This document shows positions 53,764 to 62,387 of a DNA stretch of 64,000 nucleotides, piece by piece. Position numbers and translations under genes: made by a program. The DNA is from Halopelagius inordinatus. GTDB lineage: Archaea; Halobacteriota; Halobacteria; Halobacteriales; Haloferacaceae. The stretch's first letter is position 1. Each line of letters starts with the position of its first letter. The notes under the pieces were generated by a model. It was not told the DNA's origin and searched no databases. It worked only from the letters and a program-made list of their open reading frames with translations. The DNA is taken from assembly GCF_900113245.1 (NCBI RefSeq), contig NZ_FOOQ01000002.1:310001-374000 (forward strand). The letters run 5' to 3'.

Positions 53764-53865
53764 GTTCGGCGCACCTCGTCTTTCCGGACGGTCGGTTTTC
53801 GGTTATATTTGGGTCGAGAGCAGTCGCTACGTGGTTTTGCGGTCGAAGAAAAGATTGGTTCGCGT

Positions 53866-54360
53866 TCAGTTGTCCGGTGCCGTCCACTCGGACAGCGTCG
53901 CGGAGGTTTCCTCGTTCTCGGAAGTCCAAACGACGCGGAAGTCCTCGCCGTCGAGGTCTCCAGCGTTACCAGCGTACAGCGTACTACCTGCACTAACGGT
54001 GTCGTCAGCACCGTATGCGTCAGAGTCGACAAACGATCGAGACGTCGCCTTGTCAGAACCATTCCCAAGATCTGATTTATCGGTCGCAATGTCTACTTCA
54101 GCGCTTGACGTCAGGTTCAAGCGATCTGCAGCAATCGAATCACCAGTTTCGTGGGTGATGGTGACGTTGTCGTTGGTGTCCCCGTTTTCGAAGTCGAATC
54201 CGAAGGAAGCCTGCGGACTCGTCTGCGAGAGGTTCCCGCCGAGGTTGAGGACGAACGTACCGATGACCGCCGCGAGGATGACCGTGATGGCCACCATGAG
54301 GATGACACCGATAACCGGCGAAACGGCATTGTCGTCGGTAATTAGCTGTTTGAGTTTCAT
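53866..54360 (-). CDS. Type IV pilin (archaeal, class III signal) copy A
   Basis: This 164-residue protein has the archaeal pilin signal [20 protein letters not shown] and the hydrophobic core [20 protein letters not shown]; prepilin peptidase would cut before AVSPVIG. The acidic outer domain has N-glycosylation sequons (NLT). It is a paralogue of the neighbouring gene 54364-54783: identical spans [24 protein letters not shown]. The two are 3 bp apart, so one mRNA. Confidence 0.88.
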   Translation of the reverse strand: MKLKQLITDDNAVSPVIGVILMVAITVILAAVIGTFVLNLGGNLSQTSPQASFGFDFENGDTNDNVTITHETGDSIAADRLNLTSSAEVDIATDKSDLGNGSDKATSRSFVDSDAYGADDTVSAGSTLYAGNAGDLDGEDFRVVWTSENEETSATLSEWTAPDN

Positions 54361-54363
54361 CGC

Positions 54364-54783
54364 TTAATTGTTAGGTGCAGTCGTTTTACTGAGCGTTGCA
54401 GACGACTCTCCGGTTTCTGACGACCAGACGACACGGATTGTCTCACCGTCCCAGTTGTCTACGTCCTTATATTTGGTAATCGAGGTTCCTGCACTAACAG
54501 TTCCAGTCCAGTTTCCACCACTTCCATCCCAGGTGACACCCGTAGTATTCAACTGGTCCCCAGGAATCGAGTCGCCCGTTTCGTGGGTGATCGTCGTGCC
54601 ATTCGTCGAGTCAAATTCGAACCCGAAACTCGCCTGCGGGCTCGTATCCGAGAGGTTTCCACCGAGGTTCAGTACGAATGTGCCGATAACGGCTGCCAGT
54701 ATGACCGTGATAGCCACCATCAGGATGACCCCGATGACAGGGCTAACGGCCGAATCGTCCGTGAATAGCTGTTTGAGCTTCAT
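54364..54783 (-). CDS. Type IV pilin (archaeal, class III signal) copy B
   Basis: This 139-residue pilin is nearly identical to the neighbouring copy in its first 60 residues ([20 protein letters not shown] ... [10 protein letters not shown]) but has a different, shorter outer domain ([20 protein letters not shown]), so the exposed part has diverged while the assembly part is fixed. A frame extension upstream of 54783 lacks pilin sequence. A TATA-like tttatat lies on the minus strand near 54909-54915. Confidence 0.88.
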   Translation of the reverse strand: MKLKQLFTDDSAVSPVIGVILMVAITVILAAVIGTFVLNLGGNLSDTSPQASFGFEFDSTNGTTITHETGDSIPGDQLNTTGVTWDGSGGNWTGTVSAGTSITKYKDVDNWDGETIRVVWSSETGESSATLSKTTAPNN

Positions 54784-55397
54784 GATTGGGTTGTCGAGCG
54801 ACACCCCAAGGCGACAGCGGACGGTTCGTGCCTTCCCCCGAGAGTCGACTTCGACTCCCGTCCCACCCCCTGTCGTGGCGTGTCCAATCGGTCTCTCACA
54901 CTACTCCGATATAAAGTTAAAGGAGAAATTAACCAAACCGTGATATAGTTGGTTTGCTATTAATACCACGTTTAAGTACCGTTTAAGAGGGGTACGCCGA
55001 CGCGTATCCGCACTCGACGGTAAAACAGCCGTTCTGTGCGATAACAGACACCACGCACGAACCGATTCGTCGGACGTACTTCGACGCGCGCGCAGTCGTG
55101 CAACACCGCCGGTGTGGAGGGTGCTCCGTCTCTGCACTCGATGCCGCGCGTGCGGTAAGAAGATAGTGATGGAGCTTCGACTTCGCGTTTACCGAGGGCG
55201 CGAAACCACCGTCGAACGTTTCGTGACGGCGCTTCGGACCGTTCGCCTCACCAGCCGTTCTTGCGGACGGTTTATCGGAGATGGCGTCTACACGGGCCAG
55301 ACCCGTCGTTCTCTAATGTCAAATTAGCAAAGACAACACGTTTATCACGGTTCTTATTCAGGACATTTGAATCATCGGGATTATGTTAGTACACAAA
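54784..55397. other. Intergenic region between pilins and S-layer gene
   Basis: About 610 bp without a convincing gene. It holds the pilin promoter region (AT-rich 54900-54990) and ends at the S-layer TATA box. An inverted repeat AACCAA/TTGGTT with a 12-nt loop lies at 54931-54954. A possible 51-codon frame (55170-55327) lacks haloarchaeal codon character. Confidence 0.5.
54969..54987. promoter_or_regulatory. Direct repeat CGTTTAAG x2, one helical turn apart
   Basis: CGTTTAAG occurs at 54969-54976 and 54980-54987, starts 11 bp apart, on the same face of the DNA. It lies some 55-75 bp upstream of the putative pilin TATA, a typical activator position in archaea. The regulator is unknown. Confidence 0.4.
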
Positions 55398-55398
55398 G

Positions 55399-55406
55399 TA
55401 TTTATC
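55399..55406 (+). promoter_or_regulatory. TATA box of S-layer gene 1
   Basis: tatttatc lies about 29 bp before the start of the conserved leader at 55431, as expected for an archaeal TATA element. The initiation site near 55428-55431 is inferred. Confidence 0.55.
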
Positions 55407-55430
55407 GCGCAGACGAGTGCAGTTCTGTTG

Positions 55431-55549
55431 TACCCCTGCCCATGGTGACATCCGCGAGTAACTCCCTCCGAGTCCGATAAGTCGGGCGCCGTGTGGGAAT
55501 CCAGGCTGGACGAAAGCAGGTGTTGCCGACAGAGAAAAACCCCCTAACT
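55431..55549 (+). promoter_or_regulatory. Conserved 5' leader of S-layer gene 1
   Basis: This roughly 119-nt leader is similar to the leader of the second S-layer gene (62276-62387, minus). Shared blocks, in order, are TACCCCT, GGTGACATC, CGAGTA, AGTCCGA, GTCGGGCG, CGAAAG and TGTTGCCGAC, then ATGACAAGCAA at the start codon. The promoters upstream do not align, so the conservation starts at about the transcription start. The leader also holds a 12-codon upstream frame (ATG 55442 to TAA 55480). Confidence 0.62.
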
Positions 55550-58423
55550 ATGACAAGCAAGAAAAAGCAGTTCCGCGCGATATTCCTCGCGGCGCTGATG
55601 GTGCTCTCCGTCTTTGCGGGCACCGTCGCGCTCTCGGGATCCGCAGCGGCTGTTAGTGGTGCTTCCGTCGATACGTTCTCCCCTACGGAGCTCGACGAAG
55701 ATACCACTAACACGCATAACGTGAACGTATCGTTCTCCGACTATAATAACGCCAGTACCGACGACAACATCACCGTCTCGATTCCTGACCTCGAGGGCCT
55801 CTCGCTCAGCGGAGAGAACCTCCGCGTCGAGAACTCCTCTGGCGGTGCCATCACTAACTCCACGACGCTCGTGGACACGAACGACGACGGAGACAACGAC
55901 GCGCTGAACGTCACCGTCTCTCCCACGGGCTCCGAGATGCCCGTCACCGGTGCTGAGACAATCTACCTGAACGGTACCTTCGACGTTGACACGCCGTCGG
56001 TTAACACGAACACCGACGCCACAGTCACGTTCGACATCGAGGACGACAGTGGTACTGGTGACGCAACGGCATCCGCGTCGCAGCCCGTCAGTATCACCAA
56101 CGCGGACGCCAGCGCAACTGGCGCACCGAGCCTCGTGTCGGCAACTCACTACGACACCAACGCTGACAGCGGCGTCCAGAGCACCGTCGTGGAAGTTGCA
56201 TTTAACGAAGAGATGCAGAACGTCGACGACATGTCGCTGTACGTCGACGACGAGGCTGTGGATCTCGGCGCGGGAGCGTTCTCGCAGCCGAGTGACGGCC
56301 GCGTCATCATCGACACCGGGAGCGACCTGAACACGGGCGACGTCACGCTCAACGTTCCCGATTCGGTTACCGATACCGACGATAACAGCGTCCGAAGCAA
56401 CAGTCTCGACGACGACAACAACGTCAGTGTCACCGTCGCGACTGTCTCGATCGACAGCGACACCGGTATGAGTAACCCGGTCAACACCTACCAAGGTGAG
56501 AACGTCGCAGTGCTCGGTTCCGGTCTCGACACGGACGTCGAAGTCGAAGGCGACGACTCGAACTACGCCTTCTCCGGTTCCACTGGCACGAACAGCCAAG
56601 TCTTCGTGTTCAACACGACGAACCGAGAGATCGACCAGTACAACTTCTCGATCGGTCAGGCGAGCCCGAACGCGGCAATCGACGTCCGTGACCTCGGCTT
56701 CAACATGACCATCGACGACCTCAACGTCACCGACGAGGACTCCATCGAGGGTGAGGTTACCGCCAACGCTGGTAACCGACCCATCGAACTGACTCTCGTC
56801 GACGACGACGATGACGACGTCGAGACGATCGGTGCCACCCTGGACGGCCAGGGTGAGTACGACTTCGAGTTCGACCTCGAAGAGCTCGACGTCGACACGG
56901 GCGAATACACGATCGAAGCGCGCGACAACAACTCCGGCGTCACCGACACCTCCTCGACGATCAACGTCGCGGAAGCCGGTGAAGGCACGGCTAACTTCGA
57001 GAGCAGCATCGTCACCGAAGCGCGCGGTGACGTTGTCGAGATGAACATCACGATGGAGAACACCGACACCGCGACGGTGACCATCGGTAGCGACGACGTC
57101 GGCTTCCTCGCCGACGCGACCGTCCAAGACGACGACGACGACGGTGTCGTCACGCTCCAGTTCAACACGTGGGAAGCGCAGGACGGCGCTGACGGCGACG
57201 CCTTCTCCGTCGAGAGCGACGACGACGAGCTCGAAAGCTCCAACATCGAGATCGGCGTCAACTCGCTCCTCGACGCGGGCGACTACGACCTGGAAGTCCG
57301 CTCCGGCACCAACGCCGACGACGACTCCCAGAACGTCGCGACGCTCGTCCTCGAAGAGCGCGAGACGCGCAGCCTCAACACGTGGACTGCCTCGCAGGGT
57401 GCCGACCTCGGCGACAAAGAAGAAGTCTACGAGGCGGCTCAGAACGGGAACCTGACGGTAACTCAGGACATCGCCTTCGGTGACCGCGTCGTTCAGCAGG
57501 TGAACGCATCCGGTCTCGCAGGCCCCCTCGAAGCGCAGGACAACGACGAGGTTGCCAGCCAGCTCTTCGCTGCTGACAACATCAACTACACGGTCGAACA
57601 GACCGAAGCAGGCACGAACCGCGATCCGTTCGCGCTCCGACTGAACGACAGTAACACGGACGTCATCGCAGACGCGGAGAACGACACGTACTTCGTCGTC
57701 TACGAACCGAGCGACGTCCAAGCGTACGTGGACGACAACGAGAACGGCGAGTTCGACGATGGTGAAGACATCGTCACTAACCGTCTCGACGACGAGGAAG
57801 CCCTCACGGGCAACTTCACGGTCCTCGAGGACGACGGTAACCTCGCAGACGAAGACCAGACGGTCGAGTCTGACTACGAGTTCAGCACGGCTGAACACGA
57901 CATGGACGAACCCGTCGAGGTGGCGGCCGCAGAGAACCAGACGATAGAGGGCACGACTACCGTCGCGCCCGGTACGGAACTCCAGATTCGTGTCCGCAGT
58001 GACGATGGCACGAGTCCGAGCTTCCTGAAGACGTCGACCGTCTACGTCACCGAGAACAGAACGTACGACGCGCAGTTCGACTTCAGCGAGCAGAACGTCA
58101 ACGACAGCTTCACGGTCACCGTCTCCGGTGGCCCGTCCGAGGCCGACTCTCTGGAAGCCGACGGTAGCGTCGTCGAAGGCGGCGAGAACCAGACCGAAAC
58201 CGGCACCGCTGGTACGGAGACCGAGACCACGGTGACCGAGACCACCACCGAGGGTGGCGAAACCACGACGGCCGCAACCACCGAGGGTGGCGAAACCACG
58301 ACGGCCGAGGCTGGAACTGACGGCACCGGCGAAGAAACGGGCACCGGTACGCCCGGCTTCGGCGTGGTCGTCGCACTCGTCGCACTCCTCGCTGCGGCAC
58401 TCCTCGCAGTCCGCCGCGACTAA
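55550..58423 (+). CDS. csg: S-layer glycoprotein 1 (PGF-CTERM)
   Basis: This 957-residue acidic protein has a signal MTSKKKQFRAIFLAALMVLS (cleavage near 34), many N-x-S/T sites, an N-terminal domain of about 150 residues that the second copy lacks, Ig-like repeats, a Thr/Glu-rich stalk near 880-932 (O-glycan type), and the PGF-CTERM end TPGFGVVVALVALLAAALLA then RRD, the target of archaeosortase A. It is the main cell-wall building block. The ATG at 55550 gives the signal; an earlier in-frame start at 55493 does not. A terminator follows. Confidence 0.93.
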   Translation: MTSKKKQFRAIFLAALMVLSVFAGTVALSGSAAAVSGASVDTFSPTELDEDTTNTHNVNVSFSDYNNASTDDNITVSIPDLEGLSLSGENLRVENSSGGAITNSTTLVDTNDDGDNDALNVTVSPTGSEMPVTGAETIYLNGTFDVDTPSVNTNTDATVTFDIEDDSGTGDATASASQPVSITNADASATGAPSLVSATHYDTNADSGVQSTVVEVAFNEEMQNVDDMSLYVDDEAVDLGAGAFSQPSDGRVIIDTGSDLNTGDVTLNVPDSVTDTDDNSVRSNSLDDDNNVSVTVATVSIDSDTGMSNPVNTYQGENVAVLGSGLDTDVEVEGDDSNYAFSGSTGTNSQVFVFNTTNREIDQYNFSIGQASPNAAIDVRDLGFNMTIDDLNVTDEDSIEGEVTANAGNRPIELTLVDDDDDDVETIGATLDGQGEYDFEFDLEELDVDTGEYTIEARDNNSGVTDTSSTINVAEAGEGTANFESSIVTEARGDVVEMNITMENTDTATVTIGSDDVGFLADATVQDDDDDGVVTLQFNTWEAQDGADGDAFSVESDDDELESSNIEIGVNSLLDAGDYDLEVRSGTNADDDSQNVATLVLEERETRSLNTWTASQGADLGDKEEVYEAAQNGNLTVTQDIAFGDRVVQQVNASGLAGPLEAQDNDEVASQLFAADNINYTVEQTEAGTNRDPFALRLNDSNTDVIADAENDTYFVVYEPSDVQAYVDDNENGEFDDGEDIVTNRLDDEEALTGNFTVLEDDGNLADEDQTVESDYEFSTAEHDMDEPVEVAAAENQTIEGTTTVAPGTELQIRVRSDDGTSPSFLKTSTVYVTENRTYDAQFDFSEQNVNDSFTVTVSGGPSEADSLEADGSVVEGGENQTETGTAGTETETTVTETTTEGGETTTAATTEGGETTTAEAGTDGTGEETGTGTPGFGVVVALVALLAAALLAVRRD
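57311..57361 (+). repeat. 51-bp block identical with S-layer gene 2
   Basis: These 51 bases are identical to the reverse complement of 60902-60952. The block encodes NADDDSQNVATLVLEER. Exact identity at synonymous sites over this length points to recent gene conversion or duplication. Confidence 0.75.
58016..58058 (+). repeat. 43-bp block identical with S-layer gene 2
   Basis: These 43 bases are identical to the reverse complement of 60256-60298. The block encodes PSFLKTSTVYVTEN in both proteins. Confidence 0.75.
58244..58309 (+). repeat. 33-bp tandem repeat in the S-layer stalk
   Basis: Two 33-bp units start at 58244 and 58277, with the first 30 positions identical. They encode the TTEGGETTTAA-type repeat in the Thr-rich stalk. 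Slippage could lengthen or shorten the stalk. Confidence 0.75.
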
Positions 58424-58436
58424 CGACAGCTAACCA

Positions 58437-58473
58437 CCGGAGTTCGCTCCGGCCCTTCGAATTTCTTTCTTTC
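58437..58473 (+). terminator. Hairpin plus T-rich tract after S-layer gene 1
   Basis: CCGGAG-TTCG-CTCCGG is a 6-bp stem with a stable TTCG loop at 58437-58452, followed by a T-rich tract (tttctttcttt, 58462-58472). It lies 14 bp after the stop and is a convincing terminator for a highly expressed gene. Confidence 0.7.
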
Positions 58474-59112
58474 GGCACTCGACCCGGTAGTGACGGCGGT
58501 TCTCTCTGAGTGGAGGACGGACACTCTCACACCGAACGCCGAATCGGCGACTCACCCGCGTCACCGGAGGGACCCGCCTGCGTCGCAGCGAACGCGTTGT
58601 AGACACTCGACGGAGGTACAGCGGAGAGAGACGACGCGCGACTCGGAACTCACGTCGTCGAAAGTTGACTCTCCGAACGAGGGAACGACGCTGTCCGTCG
58701 GCCCGCCCTCGGAGACGGCCGGTGTCGGTACCTCAGTGAAGCGGGTCACAGAGGTGGTGCTGACGACGCAGCCGGTATCCCGCGTCGTCCACCCGAGAGG
58801 CACTCAAAGAGAGAGTGTGCTCTGAGGAGAGTGTGGCCGACATCCACCTCGGGCGAGGATTCCGTGAGGAATAGTGGGGCTACGCGTTTCCTCTGACCCA
58901 TACGAAGTATCTGAAGCCACTGATGCTCCCTAGGTGACCGAAGACGGTGCTTTCCAGCGCGTACAGCCCTTCCAACGGCACGTCCTCGGATATACACCGG
59001 AACATCGACCCGTCTCTGGTGCGAACGAGACACGGATCATCTCGCCGACGTCATCGGACGTCCCTAAACGGGATTCGAGAACTCACGCACCTGCATCGGG
59101 GGCGTCCGACCC
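58474..59112. other. Region between S-layer gene 1 and the unknown gene
   Basis: No firm gene is seen. The minus-strand frame 58561-58803 (80 codons from GTG, ...SVVPSFGESTFDDVSSES...) has GC-rich third positions and Cys residues near its end, so it could be a small gene or a gene remnant. The rest shows no coherent frame. Confidence 0.4.
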
Positions 59113-59796
59113 TCAGGGGCTTCCGACGTCGTTTTGGCCCGAGGAGCGGGCACCACCACGATAGGCGATGTCGCTCTCTTTCCTGAGAGCGATAGAACGA
59201 TTCGTCGGCGTCACTCCGCACGCGAAACCGGGTGATTCGTCGAAGTACGCGAATATCCACTTGACGTCCCCCGCCGCCTCCTCGGGTAAGTCCGCCAACG
59301 TGCACATCGCAGGCAGACTCTCGTAGAGCTGTTCCGGTGAGATGCCCGTCAGTTTCGAGCTTCCCGACCCGCCGACGGAGTAGCGTCTGCTCGGGGCGTT
59401 CTCGTACTTCCCTTTGGCTAGTATCCAGCAGACGTTCTCCTGCGGGCGGTCTTCTCGGACGGTGTAGACGCCAGGTTCGATCCTCCGGCGGCCGAACGCG
59501 TGGAGAATCCAATCGTATATCGCTCGCGGTACGCTCTGTCGAACGCTGTTCGTCTTCGAGAAATCGATCTGCTCGAGCAGTGTTCGGTTCTTCTCTACGA
59601 AGAGCGTCGCGGCCGCCCTCTCGTCGCCCGCCAGATACGAGACGGAGACGAACCGTCCCCCCGAGTTCGAGCGCGTCGTATTCCCCGAACCGGTCACCGT
59701 GATACGCCGAATATCTCGTCGCTCTTCGAGCGAAAGGTCCGCCTTGTGAATCCCGGTTTCGGGGCCTCGCTTCAGCAGTTCGTACGATTCTGTCAT
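59113..59796 (-). CDS. Unknown protein between the two S-layer genes
   Basis: This 227-residue soluble protein starts MTESYELLKRGPETGIHKAD and has LSLEERRDIRRITVTGSGNT, VSYLAGDERAAATLFVEKNR, LLEQIDFSKTNSVRQSVPRA and three Cys in its C-terminal part. There is no signal peptide or membrane span. I do not recognise a family. It sits alone between converging S-layer genes, read on the same strand as copy 2. The codon pattern is normal for the window, so it is probably real. Confidence 0.7.
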   Translation of the reverse strand: MTESYELLKRGPETGIHKADLSLEERRDIRRITVTGSGNTTRSNSGGRFVSVSYLAGDERAAATLFVEKNRTLLEQIDFSKTNSVRQSVPRAIYDWILHAFGRRRIEPGVYTVREDRPQENVCWILAKGKYENAPSRRYSVGGSGSSKLTGISPEQLYESLPAMCTLADLPEEAAGDVKWIFAYFDESPGFACGVTPTNRSIALRKESDIAYRGGARSSGQNDVGSP

Positions 59797-59878
59797 GGGC
59801 GTCTGGTAACCGTCGTGTGGTACGATCGAAACACGGCTGCGTGATCGAGTACGGAAATAGGGGAACCGAAAGGCCGAG

Positions 59879-59895
59879 CGGAGGGAGACCCTCCG
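59879..59895 (-). terminator. Hairpin after S-layer gene 2
   Basis: CGGAGGG-AGA-CCCTCCG is a 7-bp stem with a 3-nt loop, 13 bp past the stop of copy 2 on the minus strand. Only short T-runs follow, so the terminator role is likely but less clear than for copy 1. Confidence 0.5.
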
Positions 59896-59908
59896 AAATC
59901 TCGGGTAG

Positions 59909-62275
59909 TTAGTCGCGGCGGACAGCGAGGAGCGCCGCGGCGAGAAGTGCCGTCAGAGCGACGACCACGCCGAATCCGGGCGTGCTCGTCTCAGTCGGCT
60001 CTTCGGTCGCGGGCTCTTCGGTGGCCGGGGCTTCGGTCGTTTCCGGAGCCTCGGTCGTGTCCGGCGCGTCCGTCGTGACGGGCTCGTCGGTGACCGTCGC
60101 CGTGCCGTCGTCGGTCACGGTTTCGGTCGTGCTGGAGCCTTCGGCGACGGTGCCGTCGACTTCCTCACGGGGTGCTGCACTGCTGCCCGTGACGCGGATG
60201 TTGTACTCGTCACCGGGGTTCTGCTCGCTGAAGTCGAACTCAGCGGAGAACGTGTTGTTCTCGGTGACGTAGACGGTCGACGTCTTCAGGAAGCTCGGGC
60301 TGGTGCCGTCGGCGCTGCGGACGCGGATCTGCAGTTCCGTACCCGGAGCGACGTTGGAGTCACCTTCGACGATCTGACCCGCAGCGTTCGAGACGTTGTA
60401 CGGGTCGTCGAGGCTGTGTTCGCCCTCGATGAGGTCGAAGTCGGTCGTCGTGCTCTCTTCGCTGTCAGAGAGGTTGCCGTCCGCCTCTTCGACGGTGAAG
60501 TTGGCCGTGATGCCGTCGTCAGCACCGAAGTCGACCGAGTTGCCACCGCGGAGTGCGGCGAGGTCGCTGTCGTCGGAGTCGAACACGATGAAGTACGTGT
60601 CGTTCTCAGAGTCGCCGACAACTGCCGCGTTGTCGCTCACGTTGAGCGAGTACGCTTCGCGGTTCGCCGGTGCGGTGGTCTGGTTGAACGTGAGGTTGAA
60701 CTCTTCGTTACCGAAGAACTGTTCGCGGGACTCGTAGATACCGCCGAGACCCGAGGCGGTGACCTGCGTGATGACGTAGTCACCGTGCGCGATGTCGCTG
60801 TCCTGCGTGAGGTTACCGCTCTCGAGCGCCTCGTTCACTTCGTCGAGGTCGCTGAGGTCGGTGTCGTCGGACGCGGTCCACATCTGGACCGACTCCGTGT
60901 TGCGCTCTTCGAGGACGAGCGTCGCGACGTTCTGGGAGTCGTCGTCGGCGTTCTGCGTGGCGCGGACTTCCAGGTCGTAGTCGCCCGCGTCGAGGAGCGT
61001 CGAGACCTGGTTGTTCGCGTCGATGTCGGACTTGACGATCGAGTCGTCGCTGTCGTCGACATCGAAGACGTCGGCCGTAGCGGACGTTCCGCCGGCGACG
61101 TTGATCGCTTCCCACGTGTTGAAGAGAATGACGACTTCGCCGTCGTCGTTCTCGTCTTCGACGGTCACGTTAGCGAGGAAGCCGACGTCCTCGCTGCCGA
61201 TGTTGACCGTCGCGTAGTCGCTGTTCGAGACGGTGACCGGAATCTCGACGACGTCACCGCGCGCTTCGGTGATGACGGAGCTTCCGAAGTTCGCATCCCC
61301 GTCCTGAGCGTCGTCGACGTTGACCGTCGACGATTCGACGCTCACACCGGAGTCGAGGTCGGTCACCTTGACCGTGTACTCGCCGGTGTCGTCGGAGGAG
61401 AACTCCGAGCTGTCGAACGTGAAGTCGTACTCACCCTGGCCGTCGAGGCTGGGGTTGGAGATGTTGACGAACTCGTCTTCGTCGCTGTCGAGGAGCTGGA
61501 TCGAGAGATCACGGTTGCCCGCGTTGGCGGACGCCGTGCCCTCGAGGGCGTCGTCGGTCGTGATGTTCTGGTCGTCGAGTTCGACGTTCAGACCCAGGTC
61601 GCGAACGGTGAGCGTCGCGTTCTGGCTCTGGTTGTTGTCGAAGACGAACTCGTAGTCTCCGAGGTCGCGGTTCTCCGTGTTGAACACGAACACCGTACTG
61701 TTGGTGCCGGTGGAACCACTGAAGGAGTACGTCGCGTCGTCGTCGGTGGCTTCGACGTCTATCGATTCGCTGAGGTTGTTAGCCTCGACGGCGACGTACG
61801 AGCCCTTGTAGGCGTTCTTCGTGTCGCCCTGGCCGAGCGTGACGGACGCGAAGACGACGCTCTTGTCGCCCGCGTTCGCGAGCGTGGCACCGTTTTCGGC
61901 GTCCTGAATGTTGCCGGAGAGATCGATTTCGATGTCCTCGGACTTGATCGCGGACGAAGTCTCGATGACGACGCGGCCGTCATCATCTTGGGAAATACCA
62001 TTCCAGACGTCAGCCGTGACGTTGTCACCATCGTCGAGGATGGTGAAGTTCGCCTGCGTCAGGCTGGAGGAGTTGATCTGTTCGTCGAACGGTACTTCGA
62101 TGACGGTGTCACCATTACTATCTTCGTAGTGAACCGCACCGCCCGCGTAGTTGGGGGCGGTTCCGTCGGGTGCAGCTGCGGACGCTCCCGTGAACGCGAC
62201 GGTGCCTGCAAAGACGGACAGGACCATCAGCGCCGCGAGGGCGACTGCGCGGATCTGCTTTTGTTTGCTTGTCAT
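59909..62275 (-). CDS. S-layer glycoprotein 2 (PGF-CTERM), inverted paralogue
   Basis: This 788-residue paralogue of the 55550-58423 gene has a nearly identical signal (MTSKQKQIRAVALAALMVLS), the same domain order from SATHY/GAVHYED on, shared GSTGTNS.VFVFNT, NAGNR, LDGQGEYDF, ITEARGDVVE, DVGFLA, LLDAGDYDLEVR and SFLKTSTVYVTEN, an Asp/Glu/Thr-Pro stalk and PGF-CTERM end TPGFGVVVALTALLAAALLA. It lacks the first extra domain of copy 1. Exact DNA blocks are shared with copy 1. The ATG at 62275 is fixed by the leader conservation. Confidence 0.92.
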   Translation of the reverse strand: MTSKQKQIRAVALAALMVLSVFAGTVAFTGASAAAPDGTAPNYAGGAVHYEDSNGDTVIEVPFDEQINSSSLTQANFTILDDGDNVTADVWNGISQDDDGRVVIETSSAIKSEDIEIDLSGNIQDAENGATLANAGDKSVVFASVTLGQGDTKNAYKGSYVAVEANNLSESIDVEATDDDATYSFSGSTGTNSTVFVFNTENRDLGDYEFVFDNNQSQNATLTVRDLGLNVELDDQNITTDDALEGTASANAGNRDLSIQLLDSDEDEFVNISNPSLDGQGEYDFTFDSSEFSSDDTGEYTVKVTDLDSGVSVESSTVNVDDAQDGDANFGSSVITEARGDVVEIPVTVSNSDYATVNIGSEDVGFLANVTVEDENDDGEVVILFNTWEAINVAGGTSATADVFDVDDSDDSIVKSDIDANNQVSTLLDAGDYDLEVRATQNADDDSQNVATLVLEERNTESVQMWTASDDTDLSDLDEVNEALESGNLTQDSDIAHGDYVITQVTASGLGGIYESREQFFGNEEFNLTFNQTTAPANREAYSLNVSDNAAVVGDSENDTYFIVFDSDDSDLAALRGGNSVDFGADDGITANFTVEEADGNLSDSEESTTTDFDLIEGEHSLDDPYNVSNAAGQIVEGDSNVAPGTELQIRVRSADGTSPSFLKTSTVYVTENNTFSAEFDFSEQNPGDEYNIRVTGSSAAPREEVDGTVAEGSSTTETVTDDGTATVTDEPVTTDAPDTTEAPETTEAPATEEPATEEPTETSTPGFGVVVALTALLAAALLAVRRD
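60256..60298 (-). repeat. 43-bp block identical with S-layer gene 1
   Basis: The inverted partner of 58016-58058. Together with the block at 60902 it defines inverted homology around the central segment. Confidence 0.75.
60902..60952 (-). repeat. 51-bp block identical with S-layer gene 1
   Basis: The inverted partner of 57311-57361, identical over 51 bases. Confidence 0.75.
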
Positions 62276-62387
62276 GTTGGGTAGGTCGCAAGTCGGCAAC
62301 AGCATCTTTCGGTCGCCCTAGGGTCTGAACGCCCGACGTTCGGACTTGGACGACGGTACTCGGTGATGTCACCTTTGGGTAGGGGTA
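62276..62387 (-). promoter_or_regulatory. Conserved 5' leader of S-layer gene 2
   Basis: This roughly 112-nt minus-strand leader matches the leader of copy 1 in ordered blocks (TACCCCT, GGTGACATC, CGAGTA, AGTCCGA, GTCGGGCG, CGAAAG, TGTTGCCGAC). A TATA-like catttaatg on the minus strand, around plus 62408-62416, lies about 25 bp upstream of its start. The upstream short frame seen in copy 1 has no stop here. Confidence 0.6.

Noticed and set aside
55544-57898. A long minus-strand open frame opposite S-layer gene 1
   Set aside because: It is a mirror of the Asp/Glu/Thr-rich coding strand. A similar frame opposite copy 2 (60416-62284) is rejected for the same reason.
58490-58825. A plus-strand frame of 111 codons after S-layer gene 1
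   Set aside because: It is Arg/Thr-rich without a convincing fold and overlaps a minus-strand frame with better codon pattern; neither is certain.
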